Shown piece by piece: positions 50,475 through 62,454 of a stretch of DNA of 64,000 nucleotides. The DNA comes from Marinicella rhabdoformis (lineage in GTDB: Bacteria > Pseudomonadota > Gammaproteobacteria > Xanthomonadales > Marinicellaceae). How positions within the stretch are numbered: position 1 is the first letter of the stretch; each line of letters opens with the position of its first letter. The notes below the pieces were generated by a model. It searched no databases. It was not told where the DNA came from and was given only the letters and a program-made list of their open reading frames with translations. The translations under genes and the position numbers were made by a program. The DNA is taken from positions 1 through 64,000 of the forward strand of contig NZ_VTFS01000004.1 of the NCBI RefSeq assembly GCF_009671245.1, written 5' to 3'.

Positions 50475-52661
50475 ATGAGCCTAAACACTGAAGACATATT
50501 ACGCAACCTGAATGAAGTTCAGGCACAAGCAGTGACTACAGATGCCCAACATGCCTTGGTGCTGGCCGGTGCTGGCAGTGGTAAAACACGTGTTTTGGTT
50601 CACCGAATTGCTTGGTTGATTGGTGCTGAATTTGTATCACCTTTCAGCATCTTGGCTGTGACTTTTACTAACAAAGCTGCCGCAGAGATGCGCAACCGCA
50701 TTGCTTACATGTTGAAACAAGACATCAACAACATGTGGATCGGCACCTTTCATGGTATCGCTTTGCGTTTGTTACAAATCAATGCCGAAGCCGCAGGCCT
50801 TCCAAAGAATTTTCAAATTTTAGACTCAGATGATCAATACCGCTTAATTCGTCGCTGCCTGAGTGATTTAGAACTGGATGAAAAACAATGGCCACCGCGT
50901 TCAGTGCAAGGTTTTATCAACGACAAAAAGAACGAGGGCCTGCGTGCCAATGAGGTCGAAGATTTTGGCGATTTCAACAACCAAACTTTAATTAAGGTTT
51001 ATCAGCAATACGACGACCACTGCAACCGTGCTGGCTTGGTTGATTTTGCTGAAATGCTACTGCGAGCACACGAATTGCTGCTCAATAACGAAGATGTTTT
51101 ACACAAATATCAAATGCGTTTTTCGCACATCTTGGTCGACGAGTTCCAAGACACCAACAGCATCCAATCAGCTTTCATTCAACTGTTGGCCGGTAAAAAC
51201 AACAAAGTACTGGTCGTCGGTGATGATGACCAATCGATTTATGCATGGCGAGGTGCCAAAGTTGATCACATTTTGGATTACCAAACACTGAACGCCAATA
51301 CTGCACTTTATAAATTAGAGCAAAATTACCGCTCCACCCAAACCATATTGGATGCCGCCAATGGCGTGATCAAAAACAACAACAAAAGATTAGGCAAAAA
51401 CCTGTGGTCTGCACAAGAAAAAGGCGAACCTGTCAGCATTTATGGCTCACACTCTGAGTTTGACGAAGCTTTTTATGTCGGCGAAACCATTGATGCCCTA
51501 CTGGCCAACACCACCCGGCCTGATGACATTTGTATTTTATATCGCTCAAATGCCCAGTCTCGTTTACTCGAAGAAGCGTTAATCAAGCGCCAGATTCCTT
51601 ACCAAATCTATGGCGGCTTGCGCTTTTTCGAACGCATGGAAATCAAAGACGTGATGGCCTATGCCCGCCTGATCAATAACCGGCATGATGACATCGGCTT
51701 CGAACGTGTGATCAACACACCCACACGCGGTCTCGGCTTAAAAACCATCAACATGATTCGCAACTATGCGGCCATGAACCAAAGCAGTTTGTGGCAAGCT
51801 GGTTTGGACTTGGTTAAGCAAAGTAAGTTAGCCAATCGCGCTGCCACATCATTTGCCGCCTTTGCCAACTTAATAGACGAGTTACAGCAAAACAACCAAG
51901 ACCAACCCTTGGCTGGCCTGTTCGCTGACATCATTGAACGCACGTCATTAAAAGACCATTACCTCAAAGAACCACCTGAAAAAGCCCAAACACGCTTGGA
52001 AAACTTGGATGAATTACTCAATGCGGGCGAAACGTTTGAAATCAGTGACCAAGATTTAGAGCTGGGCCTGACCCCATTGTCTTCTTTTTTGGCCGCCGTG
52101 TCCTTGGATGCCGGTGATCGAGACAACAAAGACGAACCACATGTGCAGTTGATGACTTTGCACTCAGCGAAGGGCTTGGAATTTCCAGTGGTGTTTATTG
52201 TCGGCATGGAACAAGGCTTATTCCCGCACCAAAACTCAATGGAAGATTTAAACAAACTACAAGAAGAGCGCCGTTTGGCTTATGTCGGCATCACCCGCGC
52301 AGAAAAACAGCTGTTCCTCAGTTACGCCACATCAAGGCGCATCAGGGGTAAAATATCTCCCTGCCAACCTTCTCAGTTTTTGCGCGAAATTCCAAAAGAA
52401 TTAACCAAACAACAACGCGGCAACATTCATCCCGCTCGTCCCAGCAGCCACTACGGACAAAGCACACCCTACCAACAACAAACAAAACCAGACAGCGATT
52501 CACCCTATCGAATAGGCCAAAATGTCACACATGCCAGTTTTGGCGAAGGTGTCATCACCGACATGAGCGGCAAAGGCGATTACTTACAAGTACTGGTTCA
52601 ATTCAATCAAGTCGGCCCTAAAGTATTGGCCGCCAAGTTTGCTAAATTAACCGTTGTTTAA
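50475..52661 (+). CDS. uvrD: DNA helicase II (UvrD)
   Basis: The 728-residue superfamily 1A helicase has Walker A AGAGSGKT (31-38), the TFTNKAAAEMRNRI motif, LVDEFQDTN (Walker B), GDDDQSIYAWRGA, QNYRST, LMTLHSAKGLEF and GITRAEKQLFLSY. It acts in nucleotide excision and mismatch repair. Length and the C-terminal GQNVTHASFGEGVI (Tudor-like domain) fit UvrD better than Rep or PcrA. Its stop overlaps the stop of the convergent gene by 3-4 nt. Confidence 0.92.
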   Translation: MSLNTEDILRNLNEVQAQAVTTDAQHALVLAGAGSGKTRVLVHRIAWLIGAEFVSPFSILAVTFTNKAAAEMRNRIAYMLKQDINNMWIGTFHGIALRLLQINAEAAGLPKNFQILDSDDQYRLIRRCLSDLELDEKQWPPRSVQGFINDKKNEGLRANEVEDFGDFNNQTLIKVYQQYDDHCNRAGLVDFAEMLLRAHELLLNNEDVLHKYQMRFSHILVDEFQDTNSIQSAFIQLLAGKNNKVLVVGDDDQSIYAWRGAKVDHILDYQTLNANTALYKLEQNYRSTQTILDAANGVIKNNNKRLGKNLWSAQEKGEPVSIYGSHSEFDEAFYVGETIDALLANTTRPDDICILYRSNAQSRLLEEALIKRQIPYQIYGGLRFFERMEIKDVMAYARLINNRHDDIGFERVINTPTRGLGLKTINMIRNYAAMNQSSLWQAGLDLVKQSKLANRAATSFAAFANLIDELQQNNQDQPLAGLFADIIERTSLKDHYLKEPPEKAQTRLENLDELLNAGETFEISDQDLELGLTPLSSFLAAVSLDAGDRDNKDEPHVQLMTLHSAKGLEFPVVFIVGMEQGLFPHQNSMEDLNKLQEERRLAYVGITRAEKQLFLSYATSRRIRGKISPCQPSQFLREIPKELTKQQRGNIHPARPSSHYGQSTPYQQQTKPDSDSPYRIGQNVTHASFGEGVITDMSGKGDYLQVLVQFNQVGPKVLAAKFAKLTVV

Positions 52662-53491
52662 AACCACCTTTCTCGAAAAGGAAAACTCGATATCAATAAC
52701 AAACAGGTTAAAGAAATAACAGCCCAAAAAGAAAAGGCAGGAACAGCTGTAACTTGACTGCCTCGCACCATCAAAGGAAACTGACCGACAACGTTTCTTT
52801 GTTGTTGCGTTACAGGAAATGCATCAGCATTATAAACATGGTTGACCATAACGGTATAATCACCGGTTGGTAAAGAACCTAGGTTGTAAGCCGAAAGTTG
52901 CGTTGGACTGATTGAACAAATGGTAGTACTCGGTAAAAAATTCCGGTATGCAGAAACATCCAATTCAATGACTGAACCATTTATGGTGACATCATAATCT
53001 TCACCGGATGAGTTTGTTGGGCTAGGATAATCGCAACCAAATGGTAAATACGACAAATTAACAACAATGTCTTCTTCAGAGCTCGGCTGCTCAGGTTGAA
53101 TTTCCAATGGATTCAAGGTGAAGTCAAAATAAACCGATTCAACCGCTTCATGTGAAGATAAATTATCCAACACAGCCGTCAAATCTTGCGGATAATTAAA
53201 CCTGATAATCAAACGACGTGCCAGTTGTGCAGCCGACCAATCAGGTGATGCAATCATCAATTCCAATCGCTTTCCATAGGGTCTGTTTGAAATTAAATAC
53301 CTCACTTCAGCAGGCATGTGGTCATTTAATACAGTTAATATACTTTGTGGCTGCTGTGAATTGAATTCATTGTAAATGGCATCCACTGCATCAAATCCTG
53401 CTTCAGGCGTAATTTAAATGTGAAAAGATTGTGAATAAGCTACTGAAGTACAGCCAAGCATTAAAAATAATGCAACAAAAATTTCTTTCAT
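52658..53491 (-). pseudogene. Secreted protein gene broken by an in-frame TAA after the signal peptide
   Basis: An ATG at 53491 with GGAG 6 nt upstream opens a frame for a signal peptide (MKEIFVALFLMLGCTSVAYS). After 25 codons it reaches TAA (53414-53416). The same frame then runs open for 251 codons to the stop at 52658. The downstream part alone could start at a GTG (53386) but would have no export signal. It ends in V-P-A-F-S-F-W, a membrane stretch and R-E-R, an IPTL-CTERM-like tail that only makes sense on an exported protein. So this is one gene with a nonsense change, a readthrough site or a sequencing error. Function unknown. Confidence 0.7.
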
Positions 53492-53537
53492 TTCCGCTCC
53501 AATCTAAACTTTAACTACAATCATATTATACCTTATA

Positions 53538-54491
53538 TTACTCGCCAAACCCCTGCCTGTCCTTATTCACTTTAAACTCAAATACATCGGGTCGTGAATA
53601 ATGACCGACGGGGTCAAAATTTTGACGTTCTTCGTATACTTTGTTGTGATCAATTGTCGCAGAAAACACACCTTCCACATTCACTTGCGGCTCAATAACA
53701 AAACTGCCGTCTGGGGCACACAAACAAGAACCACCATCGGTTAAAAAGTCGATGCCTACACAACCTTTGATGATCGCATCATAATGTGGCGTGTCTTTAG
53801 GAAAATCTTCGGGTCGCATCAAACCGCCTACCGACATAACAAAAGAACGGCCTTCTTTGGCCATCATCGGCGTGATGTCATGGGTGTTCCTGATGCTGCC
53901 AGGCCAATTGGCCACATGTAAATCTTCACCTTGGGCGTAAAGCGCGGTGCGCGCCAAGGGCATCCAATTTTCCCAGCAATTCAAGCCACCGACAGTAAAA
54001 GGCCCTAACTTATGTGTCTGTAAACCATGCCCATCACCTATTGACCAAGTCAACCTTTCTTCAAAAGTTGGCATCAATTTACGGTGTACCGATTTCACCA
54101 CACCCTGTTCATTAACATAGACAATGGAGCAATACAAACTGTGCCCACCACGATCGACAGGCCTTTCTATGATGCCCAAGTACAAGGCCATTTTGTGTTG
54201 TTTGGCACGCTGACAAATGCTGTCCAAATCGCCACGTTCAATTTGCACTGCTTGTTGACAATAATGTGCGTGAAGTTCTTTTTGATCTTGGGCATTGAAA
54301 CGTGCTCCCTGGGTCAGTTCAATCCAAAAAGGATAGCCGGGCAAAACCCCTTCACCAAAAACAAGTAATTCACATCCTTGAGATTTTCCTTCATCCATCA
54401 TAGACAACATTTTGTCAATGGATGCTTCCCTGTTCAGCCACACAGGTGCCATTTGTGCTAAGCCGACGATTAATTGATTAGATTTTGACAT
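53538..54491 (-). CDS. Nitrilase-family C-N hydrolase
   Basis: The 317-residue protein has the Glu-Lys-Cys triad: E47 in FGEGVLPGYP, K138 in HRKLMPTFEERLTWS, C172 in GLNCWENWMP. GYPFW and NCWENW match true nitrilases (nitrile to acid and ammonia), as opposed to amidases of the same fold. The ATG at 54491 is chosen; a start at 54518 would add nine residues. The natural substrate cannot be read from sequence. It is alone and followed downstream by the broken gene; no terminator is seen. Confidence 0.85.
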   Translation of the reverse strand: MSKSNQLIVGLAQMAPVWLNREASIDKMLSMMDEGKSQGCELLVFGEGVLPGYPFWIELTQGARFNAQDQKELHAHYCQQAVQIERGDLDSICQRAKQHKMALYLGIIERPVDRGGHSLYCSIVYVNEQGVVKSVHRKLMPTFEERLTWSIGDGHGLQTHKLGPFTVGGLNCWENWMPLARTALYAQGEDLHVANWPGSIRNTHDITPMMAKEGRSFVMSVGGLMRPEDFPKDTPHYDAIIKGCVGIDFLTDGGSCLCAPDGSFVIEPQVNVEGVFSATIDHNKVYEERQNFDPVGHYSRPDVFEFKVNKDRQGFGE

Positions 54492-54660
54492 GGTTTCACT
54501 GATAGTTTGACAACGCATGATTGTAACACTGAGACAGGCACTCTTCGGACCACTTTACGAGAAACACACCCACATAAATGCCTTGGCATATTTGCAACTG
54601 AACGATCACTCAATTTTCACGCAGGTGTGATACCATTTACACTTTTAAAATTGACCTAAC

Positions 54661-55422
54661 ATGACAAACAAAATCATCACCTCTAGTACATTGGGATTAC
54701 TGCTTTGCACTTTTTACACACCATCTTTTGCTGAAAAAGCCCCCACTCATGAATTGTCACTGGGTCTCGCTGTGGCACGAAGTCAATCAATTTACGTGGG
54801 CGGAGAGGACAGAACCCAAGCTTTTCCAGCCATTGATTACAAATACAAAAAATTTTATTTCCAAGGTGGAGAATTGGGGTTTCAGGTTGTTGACAGTAAA
54901 CATTGGGACTTAAAAATTGGTATTGGCGCTGACTTCATCGGAGACAAAGACCGAGGCGACAGCCCCGAGTTGAAAGACATGCCTGGCCTTGGCTTTCCTG
55001 TCAGTGCAGGTGTAGAAGCAACTTATAAAAGCCCCATAGGTTATTTTTCTGCTAGTCAAACCCAAGAAATCACCAATAAACATGGTGGACACAGTTTCAA
55101 ACTGGGCTATTCTGCATACATTCCTGTGAAATCATGGGTGTTCATCCCCAGCTTGAGCTGGCAGAAATACAGTGGTGATGTGGTGAACTATTATTTTGGT
55201 GTTGACTCAGGATCAGTTACAGATAACAGGCCATTTTACCAAACAAGTAGCAGTGCCACACAAAGTGCTGGTGTCATGGTACTCAAGCCCTTGACAGAGA
55301 AACTTCGCTTTTTGGGTAACATCGGGATCACTCAATATGACAATGAAGTAACCAATAGCCCAATCGTCAGTGATGACGAGTCTTTGAGCGCATTCATGGG
55401 CTTTACATATAAAATATTCTGA
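54661..55422 (+). CDS. MipA/OmpV-family outer membrane protein
   Basis: The 253-residue protein has a signal peptide ending S-F-A (about residue 24), then alternating beta strands with aromatic girdle residues, and ends in F-T-Y-K-I-F, a C-terminal phenylalanine for BAM insertion. PAIDYKYKKFYFQGGELGF and the overall layout match the MipA/OmpV family (scaffold of murein enzymes or small-solute porin). The upstream region holds a 12-bp inverted repeat ATGCC-TT-GGCAT (54578-54589), a possible regulator site. No terminator is evident. Confidence 0.8.
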   Translation: MTNKIITSSTLGLLLCTFYTPSFAEKAPTHELSLGLAVARSQSIYVGGEDRTQAFPAIDYKYKKFYFQGGELGFQVVDSKHWDLKIGIGADFIGDKDRGDSPELKDMPGLGFPVSAGVEATYKSPIGYFSASQTQEITNKHGGHSFKLGYSAYIPVKSWVFIPSLSWQKYSGDVVNYYFGVDSGSVTDNRPFYQTSSSATQSAGVMVLKPLTEKLRFLGNIGITQYDNEVTNSPIVSDDESLSAFMGFTYKIF

Positions 55423-55463
55423 GGGGGTGTGTTTTAAAACGAAATAGCTTTCTGGGTAAGAAT

Positions 55464-58079
55464 TCAGTCGTCTGACAAGGCTTGGTTTAATTCGACCATC
55501 AGTTGACTGGCCTTGTCTTTACTTAAAGCTTTGTTGTCATGGCTCAACCAAAACACATCTTCGGCTTGATGGCCAAAAGTGGCAATTTTAGCCGCATGTA
55601 CTTCAATGTCATGTAGTAAAAAGCAAGCGGTGATATTTGCCAATAAGCCTTGTTGATCAGCACATTTAATTTCCATGCGCGATTCAAAGTCACTGCGTCC
55701 TCGCGTAAAACTTATTTCCGTGGCAACAGAAAAATGCTGTTCACGGCGGTCACTTCGGTGTTGAGGCACAAGTACTTCATAATTCTGAGACTTCAATACT
55801 TCCAACAATTGTGCTGTCAAAGAAACCAATAAATCATCATCATATTCACCTAAGCAATGGAATGAATCCATCACATGTGCTTGCTTACCACTGTAAATAC
55901 GGGCATTCACAATATTAATCTGATATTGGGTTAATAATTGCACCACATGATGGAACAACCCTTTGTGATCTTTGCCGTAAATCACCACTTCGAAACCATC
56001 GTCATGTTGGTCGGTAATACACACAGTCTCTTGGTTATTGTTATTGGCAATCGCATCACTGATCAGTGCAATTTGGTCAACAGAGGTATAATCAAAGAAC
56101 TTATCAGGAATGTCTTGCCACAGTGTTTGTATGATTTTGTGTTTGTCATCATCTAGCATTTCTAAAGCTTCAGTCTTACTTTGCGCCACTTGATCCGTAG
56201 GTCCGCTGCTGTCCAAGTACTGACTGGTCCTTTGGTACAACTCAGACAATAAACTGTCTTTATATGAGTTCCACAATTTAGGGTCTGTACCAGAAATATC
56301 TGCTATGGTTAAGACATATAAAGCATCTAAATGTCGCTGATCTTGAACCAATTCAGCAAAATTTGAAATCACTGCAACATCACTGATGTCTTGCTTTTGA
56401 GCCACTACCGACATGATGAGGTGGTATTTAACCAACCAAACCAATAAAGACTTATCATGCTCAGGCAAGCCAAACTCAACTGCAAAAATATCAGCCTCCA
56501 CAGCACCCAATTCTGCATGGTCACCGCCCCTTCCTTTGGCTATGTCATGAAAAAAACCAGCCAAGCAAAGAACATAAGGTGCATCAAAAGATTGGGCCAC
56601 GTCATGTGCCAAGACATGAGGGTTTGAATCACGAATGATCCGCCTGATATTCCGCAACACAAATAAACTGTGTTGATCCACTGTGTACATATGAAATAAA
56701 TCATACTGCATGCGGCCAACAATTTTTCCAAATACTGGCAGGTATAAGCCCAATACACCCAAGGCATTCATTAAACTCAGTTGACTGTATACCAAATCTT
56801 TTTGTTTGAATACAGTTAAAAATTTATCCTTAATTTCTGGGTCAGCTCTGAATTGGTCATCAATCACATGTAATGATTGGCTCAAATAACGCAGGGTATT
56901 GGCACGGATTCCTGCAGTTTCTGGGTGTTGTTGATAACACAGAAACAGGTCCATAATAGCCGCTGGTTTTTTGATGAACAACTGTGGCTTTTGAGCTTCT
57001 ATATAGTGGTTAATGATAACGAAATCTTCATTCAGTTCAATGATATTCTTGTCTTCGTCATTTTGTAAAATGTTTTCTTTGAACAGTTGTAGCAAACGCA
57101 TGTTCAACAATTCCAGCTGCATCGCATTGCGGTAATGACTTTGCATGAACTTTTCTACTGCCAGCGAATCTTCATCATCTTGATAGCCAAAAATCGCTGC
57201 CAACTTTTTTTGATACTCAAACAAGATGCGATCTTCTTTTCTGCCAGCCAATAAATGCAAGGCAAAACGAATCTTCCAAAGTTTTCGCTGTCCCCTTTGT
57301 AAACTGATATATTCATCTGGTAACAAAAAACCCACATCAACCAAGCCATGCATGGTGCGCACATGAAAATGCCGCTGTGCCACCCAAGTGATCATTTGAA
57401 TATCCCGCAATCCCCCTTGGCCTTCTTTGATGTTGGGTTCTAGATTATAAGCAGTATCACCACACTTTTTATGTCTCAACCCTTGCTCTTTGTATTTGGC
57501 TTGAAAAAAGTCTCGGCCAGACCAAATGATGTCATCACTGCACTGGCGTATCATGTCATCAAATAAGGTTACACAACCCGTCATGAAACGCGCTTCCATT
57601 AAATTGGTGGCCACTGTAACGTCATTATCAGCTAAAGTCACTGACTCGGCCACTGTCCGCACGGCATGCCCCACATCCAAACCCAAGTCCCAAAGATCTT
57701 GAATAAACTGTGCCACCTGAGATTGGGGTAATTCACCATCAAAAAGTATCAACAAATCCACATCAGAATGCGGCTGCATTTCCCCCCGACCGAAACCACC
57801 AACGGCAACCAAACTGAGTCCCTTATAACCAGCCAAGCCTTGCCGCCAAAAAAACAAAACGAACTGTTCTACCACCCAGGCACGGGTATGAACCAATCGA
57901 GAAATGTTTTGCCATTGATAAAAGTGTTCATTGAGCTTTTCATCGGCAGCTGCCAACACTTTTTTTAAAACAAAAGCCTGCGAGGAGACGTCAGTGGTTA
58001 CATTGGCACCGGCCATGATAGACAATGACAACACATCAAAGTAGTCATCGGCGTGGTCAGGTGGTGCCAGTAATGCCAT
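55464..58079 (-). CDS. glnD: Bifunctional uridylyltransferase/uridylyl-removing enzyme
   Basis: The 871-residue nitrogen sensor has a nucleotidyltransferase domain with GGFGRGEMQPHSDVD (94-108), a central HD domain (GFFHDIAKGRGGDHAELG) and two C-terminal ACT domains that bind glutamine. It adds or removes UMP on PII and so governs GlnE and NtrB. It follows map by 17 nt on the same strand, a conserved pairing. The first ATG is used; an alternative 21 codons on also lacks a ribosome site. Confidence 0.94.
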   Translation of the reverse strand: MALLAPPDHADDYFDVLSLSIMAGANVTTDVSSQAFVLKKVLAAADEKLNEHFYQWQNISRLVHTRAWVVEQFVLFFWRQGLAGYKGLSLVAVGGFGRGEMQPHSDVDLLILFDGELPQSQVAQFIQDLWDLGLDVGHAVRTVAESVTLADNDVTVATNLMEARFMTGCVTLFDDMIRQCSDDIIWSGRDFFQAKYKEQGLRHKKCGDTAYNLEPNIKEGQGGLRDIQMITWVAQRHFHVRTMHGLVDVGFLLPDEYISLQRGQRKLWKIRFALHLLAGRKEDRILFEYQKKLAAIFGYQDDEDSLAVEKFMQSHYRNAMQLELLNMRLLQLFKENILQNDEDKNIIELNEDFVIINHYIEAQKPQLFIKKPAAIMDLFLCYQQHPETAGIRANTLRYLSQSLHVIDDQFRADPEIKDKFLTVFKQKDLVYSQLSLMNALGVLGLYLPVFGKIVGRMQYDLFHMYTVDQHSLFVLRNIRRIIRDSNPHVLAHDVAQSFDAPYVLCLAGFFHDIAKGRGGDHAELGAVEADIFAVEFGLPEHDKSLLVWLVKYHLIMSVVAQKQDISDVAVISNFAELVQDQRHLDALYVLTIADISGTDPKLWNSYKDSLLSELYQRTSQYLDSSGPTDQVAQSKTEALEMLDDDKHKIIQTLWQDIPDKFFDYTSVDQIALISDAIANNNNQETVCITDQHDDGFEVVIYGKDHKGLFHHVVQLLTQYQINIVNARIYSGKQAHVMDSFHCLGEYDDDLLVSLTAQLLEVLKSQNYEVLVPQHRSDRREQHFSVATEISFTRGRSDFESRMEIKCADQQGLLANITACFLLHDIEVHAAKIATFGHQAEDVFWLSHDNKALSKDKASQLMVELNQALSDD

Positions 58080-58096
58080 AACTTATTGGTTAAATA

Positions 58097-58867
58097 TCAG
58101 AGCGGAAAATTAGGAGACTCAGTCAACACATCATAACCATCTTCAGTGACCGCAATGGTATGCTCCCACTGGGCTGATAAGCTTCGATCTTTAGTGACAA
58201 CGGTCCATCCATCACCCAACAACTTAGAATGCCGCTTACCAATATTTATCATTGGCTCAATGGTAAAAGTCATGCCTTGTTCCAGCTTCAAACCTGTGCC
58301 AGCTCGCCCATAGTGCAAGACTTGTGGATCTTCGTGGAATGTTTGACCAATACCATGACCACAATATTCATAGACCACAGAGTAACGGTTCTTATAAGCA
58401 TGGGCTTGAATCGCCGCCCCAATGTCACCCAAAGTCACACCAGGTTTAACCATTTGAATGCCCAATTTTGTTGCCTCATATGTGACATCAACCAATCGTT
58501 TAGCGCGCTGTTTGGGTTCACCCACAAAATACATCCGTGATGTATCACCATGCCAGCCATCTTTAATCACTGTGACATCAATATTGACGATATCGCCTTC
58601 TTTCAAGATTTTCTTTTCGTCCGGAATGCCATGACAAATCACATGATTAACCGAAGTACAAATCGATTTAGGGAAGCCACGGTAATTCAAGGGTGCAGGA
58701 ATGGCATTTTGAACCTCAGTAATGTGTTTATGACAGATGTCATCTAAGGTTTGCGTTGACACACCCGGCTTAACGTATTCACCAATCAGGTCCAATACTT
58801 CTGCGGCCAAGCGTCCCGCTGCGCGCATTTTTTCAATTTGTTCTGGGGTCTTTATGATAACGGCCAT
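58097..58867 (-). CDS. map: Methionine aminopeptidase, type I
   Basis: The 256-residue pita-bread metalloenzyme removes the initiator methionine. His79, Asp97 and Asp108 (HGIPD, VNIDVTV, HGDTSRM) fall at the same positions as in the E. coli enzyme; GHGIGQTFHE and FTIEPM supply the other ligands. It heads the map-glnD unit and is divergent from hemB. Confidence 0.96.
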   Translation of the reverse strand: MAVIIKTPEQIEKMRAAGRLAAEVLDLIGEYVKPGVSTQTLDDICHKHITEVQNAIPAPLNYRGFPKSICTSVNHVICHGIPDEKKILKEGDIVNIDVTVIKDGWHGDTSRMYFVGEPKQRAKRLVDVTYEATKLGIQMVKPGVTLGDIGAAIQAHAYKNRYSVVYEYCGHGIGQTFHEDPQVLHYGRAGTGLKLEQGMTFTIEPMINIGKRHSKLLGDGWTVVTKDRSLSAQWEHTIAVTEDGYDVLTESPNFPL

Positions 58868-58928
58868 GTTCTTTGTGGTTTTTAAAAGGTGAAATTTTAA
58901 CCCAAATTCAATAAACTATCACCTTTAG

Positions 58929-60751
<1,823 letters not shown>

Positions 60752-61387
60752 TTAATCCAGCACTTTCTTATTAAACTCACACAAATCCACAATCACACAT
60801 TCTTTGCAGTTGGGTTTGCGCGCTTTACAGGTATAACGGCCATGCAATATCAGCCAATGGTGCGCATCGAGGATAAATTCTTTGGGTATCAAACGCATCA
60901 AGCGCTTTTCGACTTCCAAAACATCTTTACCCGGTGCGATTTTGGTTCGGTTACTGACGCGGAATATGTGGGTATCCACGGCCATTGCAGGCTGCCCAAA
61001 TGCTGTATTCAAAATCACATTGGCAGTTTTTCTACCCACACCGGGCAAAGATTCCAAATCTTTGCGGTTTTCTGGCACCACAGAATCAAATTCCTCAATC
61101 AGAATTTTACAAGCTTGAATCACGTGTTTGGCTTTTGAATTAAACAAGCCTATGGTTTTAATATATTCTTTTAAGCCCTCTTCTCCCAAAGCATAAATCG
61201 CTTCTGGTGTGTTCGCCACTGGAAATAATTTACGCGTCGCTTTATTGACACCCACATCAGTGGCCTGTGCAGACAATGCCACGGCAACCAACAATTCAAA
61301 AGGCGATGAATATTCCAATTCGGTTTCGGGTTTTGGGTTGATGTTGCGCCAGCGTGTAAAAATTTCGGTGCGTTTTTGTTTGTTCAT
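60752..61387 (-). CDS. nth: Endonuclease III
   Basis: The 211-residue base-excision enzyme removes oxidised pyrimidines and nicks abasic sites. K120 and D138 are catalytic (LPGVGRKTAN, VDTHIFRV), and four cysteines (187, 194, 197, 203) bind the 4Fe-4S cluster; length and these positions equal E. coli Nth. It is convergent with aroE with zero spacing. The sulfotransferase gene upstream ends 5 nt before it, so it may be read in that transcript. Confidence 0.95.
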   Translation of the reverse strand: MNKQKRTEIFTRWRNINPKPETELEYSSPFELLVAVALSAQATDVGVNKATRKLFPVANTPEAIYALGEEGLKEYIKTIGLFNSKAKHVIQACKILIEEFDSVVPENRKDLESLPGVGRKTANVILNTAFGQPAMAVDTHIFRVSNRTKIAPGKDVLEVEKRLMRLIPKEFILDAHHWLILHGRYTCKARKPNCKECVIVDLCEFNKKVLD

Positions 61388-61392
61388 TTTGC

Positions 61393-62433
61393 TTAGTTAT
61401 TATGCTGACTGTGTTTCAGTTGTTGTAGCTGCTCTGCCAGGTCATTTTTGATTGCCATCAGATTGGTTAACTCGGTTTGTTGTACCGCCATGGCGTGTAA
61501 CATTTCTTCATTTTGCCATTCAACATCCAAGGACTGGCTGTCCCAAAATTCAGAAAATTCACTTTTTATTTGTTCCAGTGTTAATTGACCACAATGCGGT
61601 TTTAATCCGGATTGCGACAACAACGCATCAACCCCTGCCATTATTTTTGTTAACTTGGACATTTCATTAACATCCATACCCATCAAAGGGGGAACATGCT
61701 TTTGTCCCTGAGCTTTTAACCAGACATCAGAAGTTAAACCCACATGCTTTTCGAGCTTTGCTGCGAACTTATCACTTTCAAACACATCCTGTTCGAGTGA
61801 CAAACACAAATCAGCACACTGCGCACCCATCAAGTCAGAAAGTTTGTGTAATATGTAGCTGCGGTAAAAAGCGTGCGGATGGTTGCGTTTGGCTAAAAAA
61901 GGAAACCTAGATGATAAAGCCACAGACCATTGCATCAATTCATAAGCATCAGGAGCCGATGGGTTATTCCTTTCAGATTCGGGCAAATGTTTTCTTTGAG
62001 AGTACCAAAGTTGCATGGGCTTTCGCTTGATATGAATAATAATCGCATCAGGGTAATTGGCTCTTAACCATTTCAAACGAAAATCCACCCGATTGAACTG
62101 TAAAACAGCTTGCTGCCCTCCAGATAATTCAATCAAACCGTCTATGTACTGTTTAAGTTCTGGGTATTGACTGTCTGACTCTAACCATAACCCGTTGTGA
62201 GCAAAATCTGAATTGAAGCCATCTACATACTCAGGATGAAGGCTGTAACTGCGCCAATAATCCTTGATGCCCACATGATCTGCTTTGGGCTTGATGTACT
62301 TCACATGTGAAGGCAATTGTGGATGCAATGGCTCATACCAAGCACAAAAATCTGGCAATCGATCAAACAATTGCCACAAAAAAGAGGTTCCTGCACGGAA
62401 CCTTCCTGTTATAAAAATGGGCGGTTTACCCAT
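61393..62433 (-). CDS. Sulfotransferase-family protein with a coiled-coil tail
   Basis: The 346-residue protein opens with the PAPS 5'-phosphosulfate loop FITGRFRAGTSFLWQLFD (about 7-24) and has the 3'-phosphate region IIHIKRKPMQLWYS (about 132-145). It transfers sulfate from PAPS to a sugar or peptide acceptor that cannot be named here. The C-terminus (about 300-346) is a charged heptad-like helix. It lies 21 nt after the second sulfotransferase on the same strand. Confidence 0.8.
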   Translation of the reverse strand: MGKPPIFITGRFRAGTSFLWQLFDRLPDFCAWYEPLHPQLPSHVKYIKPKADHVGIKDYWRSYSLHPEYVDGFNSDFAHNGLWLESDSQYPELKQYIDGLIELSGGQQAVLQFNRVDFRLKWLRANYPDAIIIHIKRKPMQLWYSQRKHLPESERNNPSAPDAYELMQWSVALSSRFPFLAKRNHPHAFYRSYILHKLSDLMGAQCADLCLSLEQDVFESDKFAAKLEKHVGLTSDVWLKAQGQKHVPPLMGMDVNEMSKLTKIMAGVDALLSQSGLKPHCGQLTLEQIKSEFSEFWDSQSLDVEWQNEEMLHAMAVQQTELTNLMAIKNDLAEQLQQLKHSQHNN

Positions 62434-62454
62434 GTGTGGGCAGTAAATATAAAA

